DNA of 64,000 nucleotides from Grammothele lineata (taxonomy: Eukaryota > Basidiomycota > Agaricomycetes > Polyporales > Polyporaceae): NCBI GenBank assembly GCA_002150815.3, contig NDFF03000050.1, forward strand, positions 124,001 through 188,000, in the 5' to 3' direction. The translations under genes and the position numbers were made by a program. The first letter of the stretch is position 1. Each line of letters starts with the position of its first letter. Positions 37,103 through 47,882 of this stretch are shown here, piece by piece. The notes under the pieces are model-generated. The model was not told the DNA's origin, did not search any database, and saw nothing but the letters and a program-made list of their open reading frames with translations.

Positions 37103-38963
37103 ATGGCCAGCGATAGAGCTGCAACACATACGTGAGTTTCGATAGTCTCAGACATATGCCAGAACATGTATTGATCCATTGATTCTCGGTAACCGGCGAC
37201 ATCTTGGACAGGCCGCTGTATCGTCTCAACGACGACGTCTTGACTATTATACTCAGTCAGTTGCAATCAACACAACAACTCGGGGCTCTTTCTCTCACAT
37301 GCAAAGAGATTAGAGAGCGTTGTGTCCCTTTTTTGTTCTCAACCTGCTTTGTGCCTTCCAAAAAGCTGCCAGCGGACGACTCTAGCACACCATTCTTACC
37401 AAGTACGCTGTGGCCGTACGTGAGGTACGCAGATCATCCTCTATATAGCACGCAGCTATCTCAGTATCTTCTCAGATCATTGAATTTCCATGGTCAGTTC
37501 AACCGGCCTCCGGCCATCATCGGCCGCTTCAACCGCTACGTCTTCGATCTTTACTTTGACGATCTCCTGGATTGGTCGGACCGGGAATCTCACTTAGGCG
37601 ATTTTCTCTCCGAGACCCTTCCAAAGCTGCCCTTACTTCGCACTATTGTATTTGTCCTGCCGTCGGGATTGGACAACATACTCAATCGGCCCGACAGAGT
37701 CGCAATTCCCCCGCCTGTCCTTCGAGCCGTTCTATCCACCCCACAAATCCAGCGAATCTCGATTACGGGGTGGATGTACCATCCGGCAGACAACCCTCTG
37801 GAGATGAAACATGCTTCTTTACCTCCTCTTACGACACTCATCTACTCCCCAAATCTTTATCGGGAGGCGCCACGAGGTCCTCGACACGAGCTCAAACTCC
37901 TTCACTCGGTCATACCTGCGCTTCATCAAACTCTAGAGGAGATCGAGCTCCCAATAGAGAGCGCTCCGCTTCACGCTATGTCCCTCACCGATTGGCCCCA
38001 GCTACGTCAACTCTCGCTCGTCGGACAACGGCCTGCGCCGGAGGAGTCGGACTTCCCCTACGTTTCCCTTCTCGTATGCATGCCGAAGCTGCGCGAGCTA
38101 TCCCTGCGAATTGCCAGCACTCCGCGCACACCGCCGCGGGTAGTGTGGCCCAAAGACTATGTCCCGCCCTCCCACCATCCCCTATCAGAGCTTGAGCGAC
38201 TGATCATCACCGAACCTGCGACGAAAGAGAACTTGTTCGCCCATCTCCCGACAAGTCTTCGTTCGCTCGCGATTTGCTGTATGCCGCGACCGTACGAGCT
38301 ATTTGGGCTGTTTATGGGACACACGCGCGGTGGACCCTCGGCACTCAACTGGAAGACGTTCGTACCCACAGCCACGGAAATGCTTGCGCACTTACGCGCA
38401 TGTCGAACGCCTGGATTGACTGCGCTTGAAGTCGATTATCTATGCGAAGGAGATGAATCCGAGGCAGAAGACGCGCTTCTCAGCCACATATGCGTGGCCT
38501 TCCCTCGTCTCGAGCGTTTGTCCATCCACCGTTTCCGAAAACCTCGTCCATCAGGCAGCGAAGAGCCATGGCCCTGTACACCGGATGTGGACGTAGTGCG
38601 TGCTAGCCGTTCTGCTAGGTCTTTCGTTGTCTGACAGGCCAGTACCTACAGACTTGGGTCGCAACGCGGTTAGCTACGCTTTCCTCCCTGAAAGTGTTGC
38701 GACTGCACCCAGGTTTGCGGCATCCTGGACCGCGTCCGAGTCCGAGTCGTTATAGGGGAACACTATCCTTCCCAGGTCCGCTGGCGCCGTTCACCGGTAT
38801 TCCTCAAGCGGCGGCAATCATTGCACGTACACTCTCCCCGGCGTTGGAATATGTCGAACTGCTCCACCCAGGCTTCGACATTCATTGGAAGGTCTTCCGC
38901 GTCGCTCGTCCTCCAGTCAGCGTTGGTTCGACTGTGTGCCACGCCATTTTTGACCATGAATAG
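37103..38963 (+). CDS. F-box protein 2 (paralogue of F-box 1)
   Basis: Same plan as F-box 1 and about 550 residues. The short first exon MASDRAATH (37103-37131, phase 2) is spliced to PLYRLNDDVLTIILSQLQ, which opens the F-box (CKEIRERCVPFLFSTCF). The leucine-rich body follows: LPKLPLLRTIVFVLPSG, PQIQRISITGWMYH, IELPIESAPLHAM, FPRLERLSIHRF. The last exon begins TWVATRLATLSSLKVLRL and ends FDHE. A predicted 51-nt intron after LWPYVR, at the same place as in the paralogues, has no stop and a length divisible by three, so retention would only insert 17 residues. It is a putative SCF substrate receptor of unknown target. Intact. An inverted SDR pseudogene separates it from F-box 3. Confidence 0.82.
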
Positions 38964-39634
38964 TACGGGTTTCAATATCAAGTAAATCTTTGATTGTACT
39001 GACAAGATGCTCAGCGTTTGAGGGGGGACGGAGCCACTCGGAGACGATTCTCTCTTACGGTTCTCTGGCCACAATCACTCTTGCTTCTTGCCCTCGTGAG
39101 GTATATATACGTACTCAGCCTCTCGTCTGTCTCTATACCAGTGTGCTCGACAGTCCCGTTAACTTCGATGACCTGTTCCTCTTCGCACGCGCCGTTAAAG
39201 GTTTCCGCTATCCGGTTTCTATATCTTCATTACCAATTACATCTCATGCATTTGTACTCGTCCTCGCTGGAGATCGGGTCCGGCCCCCAGCCAGAGTCGT
39301 GCGGACGCACTCCCACCGAGTTCCTGCGAGAAAGGGATGGTGACTCGATCTAGATAGATTCATCTTGCTCGCTTAGGTTTGTGAATGGATCGTTCTTGTA
39401 ACAGGCCTAGGCCGCTCAAAGTGAGGCGCAGGGCGGCAGGTGCAACGTTTTTACTAGAAGGTACGAGTATGAGACATGCAGCCCACTATGACGACTTCAC
39501 GTTATGTAAGAGGACATTGGCGTACTGGCCGGATACGGTCCCGAGGCTCTTGCGGGCTGGTGCACTAGTAGTATAGGATAGCGCTCACAGCGACGAATCG
39601 CGCAGAATTCCGTTCATTGTGTTAACTACTTGGT
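38964..39634. other. Intergenic region after F-box 2
   Basis: Short plus-strand frames (for example NFDDLFLFARAVKGFRYP near 39160, and a 63-codon frame near 39385) have no recognisable homology. They may be remnants of another duplicated gene. Confidence 0.3.
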
Positions 39635-40366
39635 CCTTGCGATACTTTACGGATGTCCCCCAAACAGCACTCAGCAAAAGCTCCCTCCAGGACGAAGCAC
39701 AACGACTTGACGGTCCCCAAGCATCATGGCGATAACGCGGTGGCCGCTTCGCCAGCACCTTCGCCACGACCTGTCACTCGTACTCTCGCGTGGGCATAGA
39801 GAGCGAGTGCGTCGGAGCCTTGGTCGAGCCATGGGCTCTGTCCCAAGGAACGTTGCTACGAGGAGAGGAGGGATGACGCACGCGCGAATATGAGTTGCCT
39901 TGGGTGAGGAAGGAGGTATTGAGACTGGGGGACGTATAAGAATGTGGTGATGAAGCCGGCATCGACAATCGTCTCGACTTTGCGGGCCGCCATATGTGGC
40001 ACGATGGCCTGCTTGTACGGACGATCGAGAAGGCATTTGTGCCATACGCGTGTTCGACGATATCTATCGGCACCTCCACCGCGGGGACTGGGGTCTCCTG
40101 CACCAATGATCCCGGAGTTCACAAAGTAGGAGGTGGATATGTACGACTCACCGACACAAAGCGCCTCAGAGTTATTGACAATCACGTCCCTCCGTCCGTC
40201 GCGCTCGACAATAGCTCGAACAACCTTCTGCATGTCTGCACCGTCCGTGACGTCTAACGCGAGCTTCTCGATGTTGAATTAGGTGAATGCAATCATAGAG
40301 GCGAGCCGGCGGCGTGCCAGTGCCGACGCGTACACCTTGCACCCTTGAGCGGCATACTCTGCGCAG
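39635..40366 (-). pseudogene. Inverted, degenerate full-length copy of the SDR gene
   Basis: On the minus strand the order of the intact SDR is kept. First comes AEYAAQGCKVYAS, then NIEKLALDVTDGADMQKVV. These are followed by VIVNNSEALCV (NNAG changed to NNSE) and IVPHMAARKVETIVDAGF (the intact gene has GTIVNISSI here, so the catalytic Ser region is lost). Next is HGSTKAPTHSL (the catalytic YGSTK Tyr is His), then RPPRY. Several frame changes and an internal deletion after THSLSMPTRE are visible. The first exon with the TGxxxGIG cofactor motif was not found. It is inverted relative to the parent at 28668. Confidence 0.8.
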
Positions 40367-40629
40367 CAGTAAGTTGGGAGTGAAGATAGGAGGGGAATGT
40401 AGGCAGAGTAAGAAGAAAAAAGGTATATCATGGACACCGACGGCGCGGCAGGGTAGCGAGAATACTGGCCCGGGAAGGCCCGTGGCTTCGGGATTAAGGA
40501 CGCTGAAGATCACCTGATCGATTACGTGATACGCCATAAACAACGACGCGTAACTTTCGAGCCACCGATTGTACCGCGTCATATTGACGACAGTTGACAC
40601 CCACAATCCAAGCTCAAGTGGTAGGCAGC

Positions 40630-42329
40630 ATGAGTGAAGCTGTCGCATCTGGGTGAGTGGCCGCATTCACACCTCATGTGAAGCTCACTCGCTCATTCTC
40701 ATCTTGCTTTGTGGCCATGTCATGACGGCTCGCTAGACTACTATGCCGCCTGAATGACGATATCCTCACCCTCATACTCACCCAGCTACACCTAGAACAT
40801 CAGTTGAAACATCTCTCTCTCGTATCCAAAGAAGTGAGAAACTACTGTTGCCCGTTCTTATTCTCGGCGTGTACGACCTCTTCCAACACTCTACCGGATC
40901 CTGCGCGATTCCTACCGGCGGCAATGTGGCCATATGTGAGGTAGTTGAAGGTTTTCATTGCGATATTGGTCTGACATACGGTTTTGTTGACGTTATTGTC
41001 CTTAGGTCATTGACTTTCGAAGGCTTGTTCACTCGGCCCCCTGCATTCATAAATCGTCTCGGTCACTTCAGTTTTGATGTCGACTACGATGTTCACATAG
41101 TATGGAGCAAGCGCGAGTCTCAAATAGCCGAATTTCTCGCCGAGACACTTTCAAAGTTGCCCCTTCTGCGACTCGTTTCCTTGGCGGTACCGCCTGCCTC
41201 GTGTGTGGACGATATGATGGAACGCCGCGACAAAGTTGGGGTGCCCCCTCCTGTCCTCTCTGCCATCTTCTCCGTCCCACAAATTCGGCAAATTTCCATC
41301 TCGGGCTGGATGTATCATGCTGTCGACGGCTTCCTAAAGAAATCAAGTGTCGTCCCCGCTCCTCTCACGTCCTTCGTCTACGCGCCACCTATCTATCGCG
41401 GCTTCCCACGCGATCCCCTCCCCGAGGTCAAGCTCCTCAGCTGGTTCATACCAGCGCTCCATCTCAGCCTTGAAGTCATCGAGCTGCCAATAGAAAGTGC
41501 TCCGCTCCATGCCATGTCACTCACTGATTGGCCTCAATTACGGCGACTGTCGCTCTGCGGCCAACGACTCCCGCCCAGCGAGACTGCTCCCCCATACATC
41601 GCATTCCTAGCGCGGATGCCGAAGCTACGCGACCTCTCCTTGAAGATCATCACCACCTTTCGTGCTCCTCCCCAAGCGATCTGGCCCAAGTCCTACGTGT
41701 CAGCATCAGGGACTCAGGCTCTCCCCGAGCTCGAACGACTCGTCATCAGTGACCCTGTCGTCGACGAGCAGCTTTGCGTACACCTCTCACCAAGCCTTCT
41801 ATCGCTTGCATTGCGATGTATGCCGCGTGGGTACGAGTTAAGACCACGCTTGGCGTATGGCGACGGAGGTAGACCCACGCTGCTCCAGTGGAAGCCGCGC
41901 CCGCGTCTCGCCGGAGAGATACTTACGCTCCTGCGCACGTGCCGGACGCCCAATCTGAAAGCGCTCGAGATCGACTACTGGTGCGGGGACAACGATGAGA
42001 TGGAAGATCGACTTCTCCGCTACATATCAGAGGCTTTCCCGCGTCTCGAGGAGCTGACGATTCACCGTTTTCGCGCCGGCCACCCACCAAGGGACGGAGA
42101 ACCGTGGCCATGTGCACCCGACGCGAATGTGGTGCGTACTTCTCTTTCTTCGAAAACTGGTTATCTGATCCCATCGTCCGTTTAGGGCTGGGTTGCAGAG
42201 CGGCTGGCTACGCTTCCTTCTATCCGTGTGTTGCGGCTCCATCCGGGCTGGCGGCATCCAAGGCGACCTCCATCAGGAGTCCGGGAAAATCCTTACCGCA
42301 CTTACGCGCCCTTACCACGCTTAAAATAG
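40630..42329 (+). pseudogene. F-box protein 3, 5' part, interrupted by an inserted element
   Basis: Third paralogue of F-box 1 and 2. The small first exon (MSEAVAS, 40630-40652) is joined in phase 2 across intron 40653-40736 to LLCRLNDDILTLILTQLH. The F-box and leucine-rich body are complete and open: LSKLPLLRLVSLAVPP, PQIRQISISGWMYH, IELPIESAPLHAM, FPRLEELTIHRF. The last exon begins GWVAERLATLPSIRVLRL and should continue for about 80 more residues. At 42285 the family match stops at PPSGVRE and the frame runs into element sequence, ending at a TAG at 42327-42329. The missing 3' part is found at 44688-44917, beyond the element. The truncated product keeps the F-box, so it might still be expressed, but the intact gene is lost. 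Confidence 0.82.
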
Positions 42330-44687
42330 GCGCTAAGGGGCGTAAGGCCCGCAAGGGTTTAAGCACTGTAAGGGCTCTGTGCGGGGCACTAGATTGTTAT
42401 TCAAGGCATGAACACTACAGTGAATACATCCTACTTGAGGTACATGGTATTGAATCACACGCATAGGTAGAAATTGGATGTATGTAACGTGGCGTAGGGG
42501 ACAATACTAATAGTGAGCCGGGCCTGACCCGCACGGTGCCACTCGTATGCACCAGGAAGACACCAGAGAGCATGCATGAGAAGGGCAAGATTGCGGCGAA
42601 AGCATGTATGTAGCAGTTCTGTAGAGCTAGAGGTAGAACTCACCTACAAGAGGCTTGGGTACATTGAATCGTGACATGAATAACCGTGTCCGCACACACT
42701 GCAGCGTGCAGATCTGCGCTTAGCGGCGTCGAGGCGGACTTACATGTCATATGCGTACTTGGCGCTTGACTGGACGATTGTGAAACCGAACGAGCCGGGG
42801 TAGATAGCTGCCACGAGCGTTGAGCACGTACCCGTGTAGACCGAACGTGCCCTCTCCAGGCGCTGCGCTATCGCTTTGCACCAGATTTGTAACGGCGGGA
42901 TTATAGCCGGTGAAAGTGAAGGTGTTGTCCATCGTGCTAATAGTTGCCGTCGCGTACGAGCGATTGCGGAGGGCTCAAAGAGAGCTAGTACAGTCGGCTA
43001 AAAGAGATACACATAGTAAGGTAAGGACATCATCGCTCGAGATTATAAGACACACCTTTATCTATGTTCCTAGAAACATTGTGTTTGAACGGGTTACGGA
43101 GCAGCGACGGGGATAGCGAGGGCGAGGGGACAAGAGGAGAGAGACAAGCAACGGGCTGGGGTGAACGACGAGATTCGGGACAAGTCCGAAGCGCCCAAGC
43201 GCCGTCGTCGTATTGGCGGAGCAAATTTAGGCGCTCTGTCACCCTGCTTTCACCATCATGTCCGTCTCCCCTCCCGTCTTCCTCTTCGATGTCTTCCTCC
43301 TCAACACCCCTCAAAGTTGCAGCCATCAGTATGCGTTTATGTTGCATCGTTCCGAGAGATGTAGGTGAGAGCTGAAGGGTGGGAGATCAGTATGAACTGG
43401 TTGCGAGGCTACTGGTAAGTCTGCTACATCGTCTTCATGTTTATATTGTGTTCAACTCCGTGCCCTCCCCCCTATTGGTCATACACAACGAGCATTAGAA
43501 CCTCGGCGGAACCGCTGCGAGGGAGGTCGGGAGCAGCCTCTAGCGGCCCGTGTGCGTGCTCCCATCCAATCGTAGGTAGGTCGCTTTTGCCCTGCACGAG
43601 GATCGTCTCATCGATTCCGAATCGCCCTACGTGTCCCATAGGTAATCCGCTACCTATGCAAGGAAGACCCGAGTGCGATTGTGGTGCACATGGCTCTACA
43701 CACGCACGTCCCGGGAGGCGCACCGCATCCGCAATCGCACCCTGCTGGCCGCGGCCCGCCTCCACAAGTTTACAAGGTCGGACCCCACGGGCACGGACCC
43801 CCATCCGTTCTCGCCCATCCTCCCTAGGTGCGTGCTTCGATTCCGCATCACCCGTCTAGGCAGAGGAGCAGGCACAGAGAGTGGACACACGCGGGCCCCC
43901 CGCCCGCGCCGCGGTCGTCCATGCCTCCACACCCACGCTCGCCGATGAGGACACCAAGTCGGCGGCAGCGTTCGCGCAGGTGCATGCACGCTCGCGACCG
44001 CCGTCCTTCGCGGCAGCGCATGTGCCTGCTTCCCCTCTCTTCGCATGCGCCCCTCATAGTCCCGTGCTTAAGCCCAGGTGGCGCTCAGCCTCGGCACACC
44101 ATTCAAGTTCGACCACGAGTTCCGGGTGGGGCCCACATTGTCCCGCACGAGCGGACGCGCCTGACGTCTGAATCGACGTCGAGTCGACATCCCCAGGGCA
44201 GCCGTGGTGCCGTCGCCTGGGCGCGCGGAGCGCAGGGCGAGCCTAATGGAGCTGCTCAACGAAGACCTGAACGGGGGCGTGTTGCTCACGAAGCGGCCAA
44301 GCATGAAGCAGAGAGGAAGGACGACCAATCGAGGGCAAGGATTCGAGCATCGAGGAGGAAGCATAGGGGCGTGTGGACGTCGACGTCGAGTGCGCCGTGC
44401 GCCTGCAAGGGCAACAGCGTCGACGGCATTAGCATAGATTAGGTACATACTGCTAGTCTTCTAATGTATCTGTAGCTGCTTCTTCCATGTATCCGTTATA
44501 CCTGAATGATATCCGCATTCACCCACTGTCCACTCGTGGTCCGCCCATTGTTCTTACCGGCCTTAACGGCCTTACCGTGCTTACGAGCACTTGCGTACTT
44601 ACGGATCTGTGCTTAACACCCTTATCAGCGCTTATTGCCCTTATATGGTAGAATAAGGGCGAATAAGTAATTTCAGGAAGTTCTGAT
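42285..44687. mobile_element. About 2.4-kb non-autonomous DNA element with CTTAC-type subterminal repeats
   Basis: Inserted in the last exon of F-box 3. Both ends carry dense arrays of the words CTTAC, CTTAA, CTTAT and their complements, spaced about 8-12 bases: 42291-42375 on the left and 44560-44672 on the right. The inner terminal sequences are loosely inverted copies (CGCCCTTACC on the left, CGCCCTTATT on the right end read on the minus strand). The insertion is flanked by GTCCGG on both sides (42279-42284 and 44688-44693), a candidate 6-bp target duplication. The interior has short frames on both strands (for example minus 42747-42932, FTFTGYNPAVTNLVQ) and a GC-rich stretch at 43.4-44.4 kb, but no transposase motif that I can see. 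The superfamily is unassigned. Confidence 0.65.
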
Positions 44688-44917
44688 GTCCGGAGCTACG
44701 TTCTCGTGCAACCAGGCCAGCTTTCCCGGGACCTCCTGAAGCATTCACCGGCATCCCTCAGGCAGCGGACATCCTGGCGCGAGCGCTTTCCTCGACACTG
44801 GAATACGTCGAGTTGCTCCACCCGGGTTTCGATCTCCACTGGAAAGTGTTTCGCATCGTTCGTCTGGTTGAGGACAGCCATCTTGCTACGCACCATGTTA
44901 CTTTTGATCACGAATAG
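44688..44917 (+). pseudogene. F-box protein 3, 3' part separated by the element
   Basis: Encodes the family C terminus: AFTGIPQAADILARALSSTL, EYVELLHPGFDLHWKVFRI, ending TFDHE with TAG at 44915-44917. It is the piece missing from the F-box 3 gene upstream of the element. Joining across the candidate target duplication restores the order, but a further one-base frame change before AFTGIP is needed. The gene therefore has at least one lesion besides the insertion. Confidence 0.8.
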
Positions 44918-45130
44918 TGCGTTTCTCCATGTTAGTTATGGCGTACTCCGCACTGACATTCTTCTCAGTATATGAATGATCGAACGGAACGCGTCCTCCA
45001 CGATCGCACTCCGTGTAGCTTTTAGCAATCGTATATATCCCGTTCTTTAGTGGACTGTACCACGCGCAAGTGCGTACGGGTAGGAGTCCACGGTTTATTG
45101 GTCATGGGTTTGAGTTCCGATGATCATTGA

Positions 45131-45452
45131 ATGCCACCGTAGCGGGGAAGTATTATTGCGCTCTTAGGTTCGGCGACACCTCTCGAGCCAGTACGTCTTC
45201 TATCAGTAAATCTGGACGTTGCTATCTGACGCGCCTGAAATTCAGTGGTTGGGATGGTTCTGAACGGAGAGCCCGCTCGTCCTCGCTATCTGCTCGAATT
45301 GAACACCTACGACTTTCACCGTAGAACCGGAAAAGCCTGGGATAATATCATCAGCCTCTATTCCGAGTGGTTCCCTGTCGCCTTTGCTCTCGACGACACA
45401 ATGGCCTACCGTAGACCCTTCCATGGGATTCTTGGGCTTGGCCCAGCTTCGT
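45131..45452 (+). pseudogene. Fragment of an aspartic-protease-like gene
   Basis: Two exons match the middle of protease-like genes 1 and 2. The first has the flap-like block (NATVAGKYYCALRFGDTSRA). It is joined by a phase-1 intron, as in protease-like gene 1, to MVGMVLNGEPARPRYLLELN. That exon reads on to EWFPVAFALDDTMAY and HGILGLGPAS. Neither active-site Asp region is present: the first and last thirds of the gene are missing. It follows the F-box 3 remnant in the same relative position that protease-like gene 1 follows F-box 1. Confidence 0.72.
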
Positions 45453-45595
45453 GAGTTGTACTTATGCTCTACAAGCGTACGTTGCTGACTTATACTATGA
45501 TCTCTCACGCAACGTTCACACTGTACGATTCACCAGAGTTTGGTACGGATTCTCCAAAGATGGAGATCCTTTCCCTGTATGTACACGTTTTAGCA

Positions 45596-45819
45596 GTCCG
45601 AGCCGTTATAGGGGAACACCATCCTTTGCGTGTCCTCCGGCGCTGTTCACGGGCCTTCCACAAGCGGCGGAAGTTCTTGCACATGCGCTCTCCTCGACAT
45701 TGGAATACGTCGAACTTCTCCATCCAGGCTTCGGCATTCATTGGAAGGTCTTCCGCGTCGCTCGTCCTCCTGTCGAGGTCAACTCGACTTGATGCCACGC
45801 TGTCTTCGATCACGAATAG
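45596..45819 (+). pseudogene. 3' fragment of a fourth F-box gene
   Basis: Reads SRYRGTPSFACPPALFTGLP, QAAEVLAHALSSTLEYVELL and HPGFGIHWKVFRVARPPVEV, nearly the same as the F-box 2 last exon (SRYRGTLSFPGPLAPFTGIP). A TGA at 45790-45792 stops the frame just before the family ending; CHAVFDHE with TAG (45817-45819) is still visible after it. No F-box or leucine-rich body precedes it: it abuts the protease-like fragment. Confidence 0.8.
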
Positions 45820-45984
45820 TACGTTGTTGGATATCTCAGGCTGGGATGGTATTTGTACTAATATGATGTGTTATATTCAGCGTCTGATACTTCGTAGTCG
45901 AACGATTTGCGCTCGGGGTTATCATTATGCTGTTTCTTCGTGTGAGCTTCTGCAACGGTAGATCTGAGCTGTTTCAACTCTTAG

Positions 45985-46768
45985 TCCTTTTACCCTCTTC
46001 CATGTTACGCCTGTGCAAAACGCGGACCACCTGGACCTGCACATCAATACAGAACTTGACACCATCTTTCTCGTCGCCACGTGCTCTTCGCTCGACCAGC
46101 CTATTCTAAGCGGTTTCTGGATCGACATGAACCTCCCCGATGTCGATCGAGACGTTTCGACATGGGAATCCTGCATGGATTCCCTCCACGCCCACCTTCC
46201 TGCCGCAAGGCTCACATCACTCAGCGTCGTCGGTTATCCAGCTTATATGGACTTATCGCCAGTCCCGTGGGTTTCCCTTCTCCAACACCTCCCGCACCTC
46301 ACCACCCTCAATGTGCTCTTCGCGCACGTATCGGCTGTAGCCCACGCACTGTCTGCCGTACTCGTCCTACGTATCGCGCTGAGCAAGCCGGACGCTGCCC
46401 CCGTGCTGGAGACGCTGAACATGACGTGGCTTAGCCAGTGCGATCTGGGCGAGCTGAAGTGGTTCTCCAAGGCGTTGCAAGAGCGGAGGAACCGTACTCA
46501 ACACGGGCTACGCTATCTGCGCGTCCAGCCGTTTATGCGGCGGGGAGACGCGCCTAGCGCTTTACGCTTGAGGACAGTGCGAAGCCAGGTGCTGGCGGAT
46601 CTGGAAGGTGGCGCCGCATGTGTCGAGTTCGTGATGCCGGGTGTCCCGTTATGCCCGTTCGCGGCGCATGCGATGTGGTGGGGAGGAGAGAAGTACTGGA
46701 GGCTGAGCGGCGAAGACGAACCCCGTTACCCACTTCCAGGCGCTAGGGGTTCAGTGTCAGACGGATAG
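45985..46768 (+). pseudogene. 3' portion of another leucine-rich F-box-type gene
   Basis: One long exon after a probable acceptor (CTCTTAG ending at 45984). It reads SPFTLFHVTPVQNADHLDLH, then SFWIDMNLPDV-like and LTSLSVVGYPAYMDLSPVPW, then VSLLQHLPHLTTLNVLF, ending GARGSVSDG. The leucine-rich pattern and the PVPWVSLL block resemble the C-terminal half of a second Agaricomycete F-box group, different from F-box 1-4. No N-terminal F-box exon or ATG was found upstream, where F-box 4 and protease fragments lie. The frame is fully open for about 260 codons, so a diverged 5' exon cannot be excluded; the fragment call is an inference from context. Confidence 0.45.
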
Positions 46769-47371
46769 GATCTAGAGGAACTGTTAGGCCGGGAGTAGTC
46801 GGAAGAGGTGTGGAAGGTAATGATTTCTACGTGCAGTCCGAAGACAGCAGTGACGTATACAGTGACGGTAGGCCCATTCCTAGCGACAGATGTACGTGTG
46901 CTCAGCCAACTGTATACTTTCTCGAACGGCCGATATGAAGAACGTTCACGAACCGCGTATCACTGGGTTACGCCCAAGAGCATTCTGCACCCGCAGGGCA
47001 CAGGGCGACCTGGCATTTGACTCAAGTAATTGCCACTCTAAGCGCAAACAGTCGCAGTTGGGTCACAGGAACTTCACTTTTTGGGTATTTGCCAAGGGTG
47101 GCGCGATGTTGTACGGGAACTGGTAGAATGTATCACTTCGGTAGCGTTGTAACGATTCATGAGAGGAGCAGAGATTAAGGCTTGATACAATACATGACTA
47201 TAAGCGCATCGTCTAAAACGCCCATGTCGACGGACACATAGACGGGATAGGATAATCGTATGAGGCATGTCCCAAGGTTCTACGGACACGAGTAAGACAC
47301 AAAACGTGGCTAGGGAGGGAGAACGTCACGCACTTCTGTGTAAACGTCTGGACACGATGCTCCTCACTCGC

Positions 47372-47590
47372 TCAGGCAGGAATCATGAGCTCTCCCCACG
47401 TCCTCATCGCGGCAACTCCTCCAAAGAAGACGGCGACGGAAGTGAGGATGCTGAGGTTTCCCGGTAGGTTTTCGGGCGAGAAGATCTCCTCGCGAAGGAA
47501 GCGCGAAAACGCGGTCTCGTTCGGGTCGTGAATACGACGAGGCGGCTGGGCAGCGAAGAGAGGGCCTCCGGGTGCGGCGCGACGAGACAT
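47372..47590 (-). CDS. Small single-membrane-segment protein, probable Tom6-like mitochondrial outer-membrane subunit
   Basis: A 72-residue protein starting MSRRAAPGGPLFAAQPP. Middle: NETAFSRFLREEIFSPENLP. One hydrophobic segment follows near the C terminus (SILTSVAVFFGGVAAMRTWG), and the protein ends ELMIPA. The layout (short polar N half, one C-terminal helix, end near M-x-P) and size resemble TOM6, a small subunit that stabilises the mitochondrial TOM import channel. The similarity is of pattern rather than long identity, so the name is tentative. The start at 47590 gives the only compact product; the frame stays open further upstream but in non-conserved sequence. It diverges from the mitochondrial helicase gene (47883) with under 300 bases between starts, so the pair probably shares a promoter. 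A frameshifted copy lies at 35959-36176. Confidence 0.6.
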   Translation of the reverse strand: MSRRAAPGGPLFAAQPPRRIHDPNETAFSRFLREEIFSPENLPGNLSILTSVAVFFGGVAAMRTWGELMIPA

Positions 47591-47882
47591 GCCGAGTTTT
47601 TGGTTTTGACAGAGGAGAAAAAGGATTAAGGAGGTGGTGGTGGTTGACCTGGACGATGGTGAGGAGCGTCGGTGCGCTGGCGCGGCGGTGAGGACCTGCG
47701 GTTCCCGGGGTCCCCATGGGCCAGCGGTGGGCGCTACAGAAATTCTGAGCGTTAGACGTCTTTCTCTTCGACCTCCTCGTCCGCGCCCTTGGCTTCGTCC
47801 GTCAATCCCCTGTCGAACGAGAACCATTCAAGACAGAATATAGGGAAACAAGTACACATCCGGGCAACGCCCCTCTCCTAAT
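47591..47882. promoter_or_regulatory. Short bidirectional promoter of the Tom6-like and MRH4 genes
   Basis: About 290 bases separate the two divergent start codons. Both products are expected to be mitochondrial, which fits co-regulation. No specific factor site was recognised. A diverged copy is present in the duplicated block (36177-36474). Confidence 0.45.

Noticed and set aside
43828..44442. 204-codon plus-strand frame within the inserted element
   Set aside because: Arg/Ser/His-rich translation of GC-rich DNA, with an equally open frame on the minus strand; no transposase residues.
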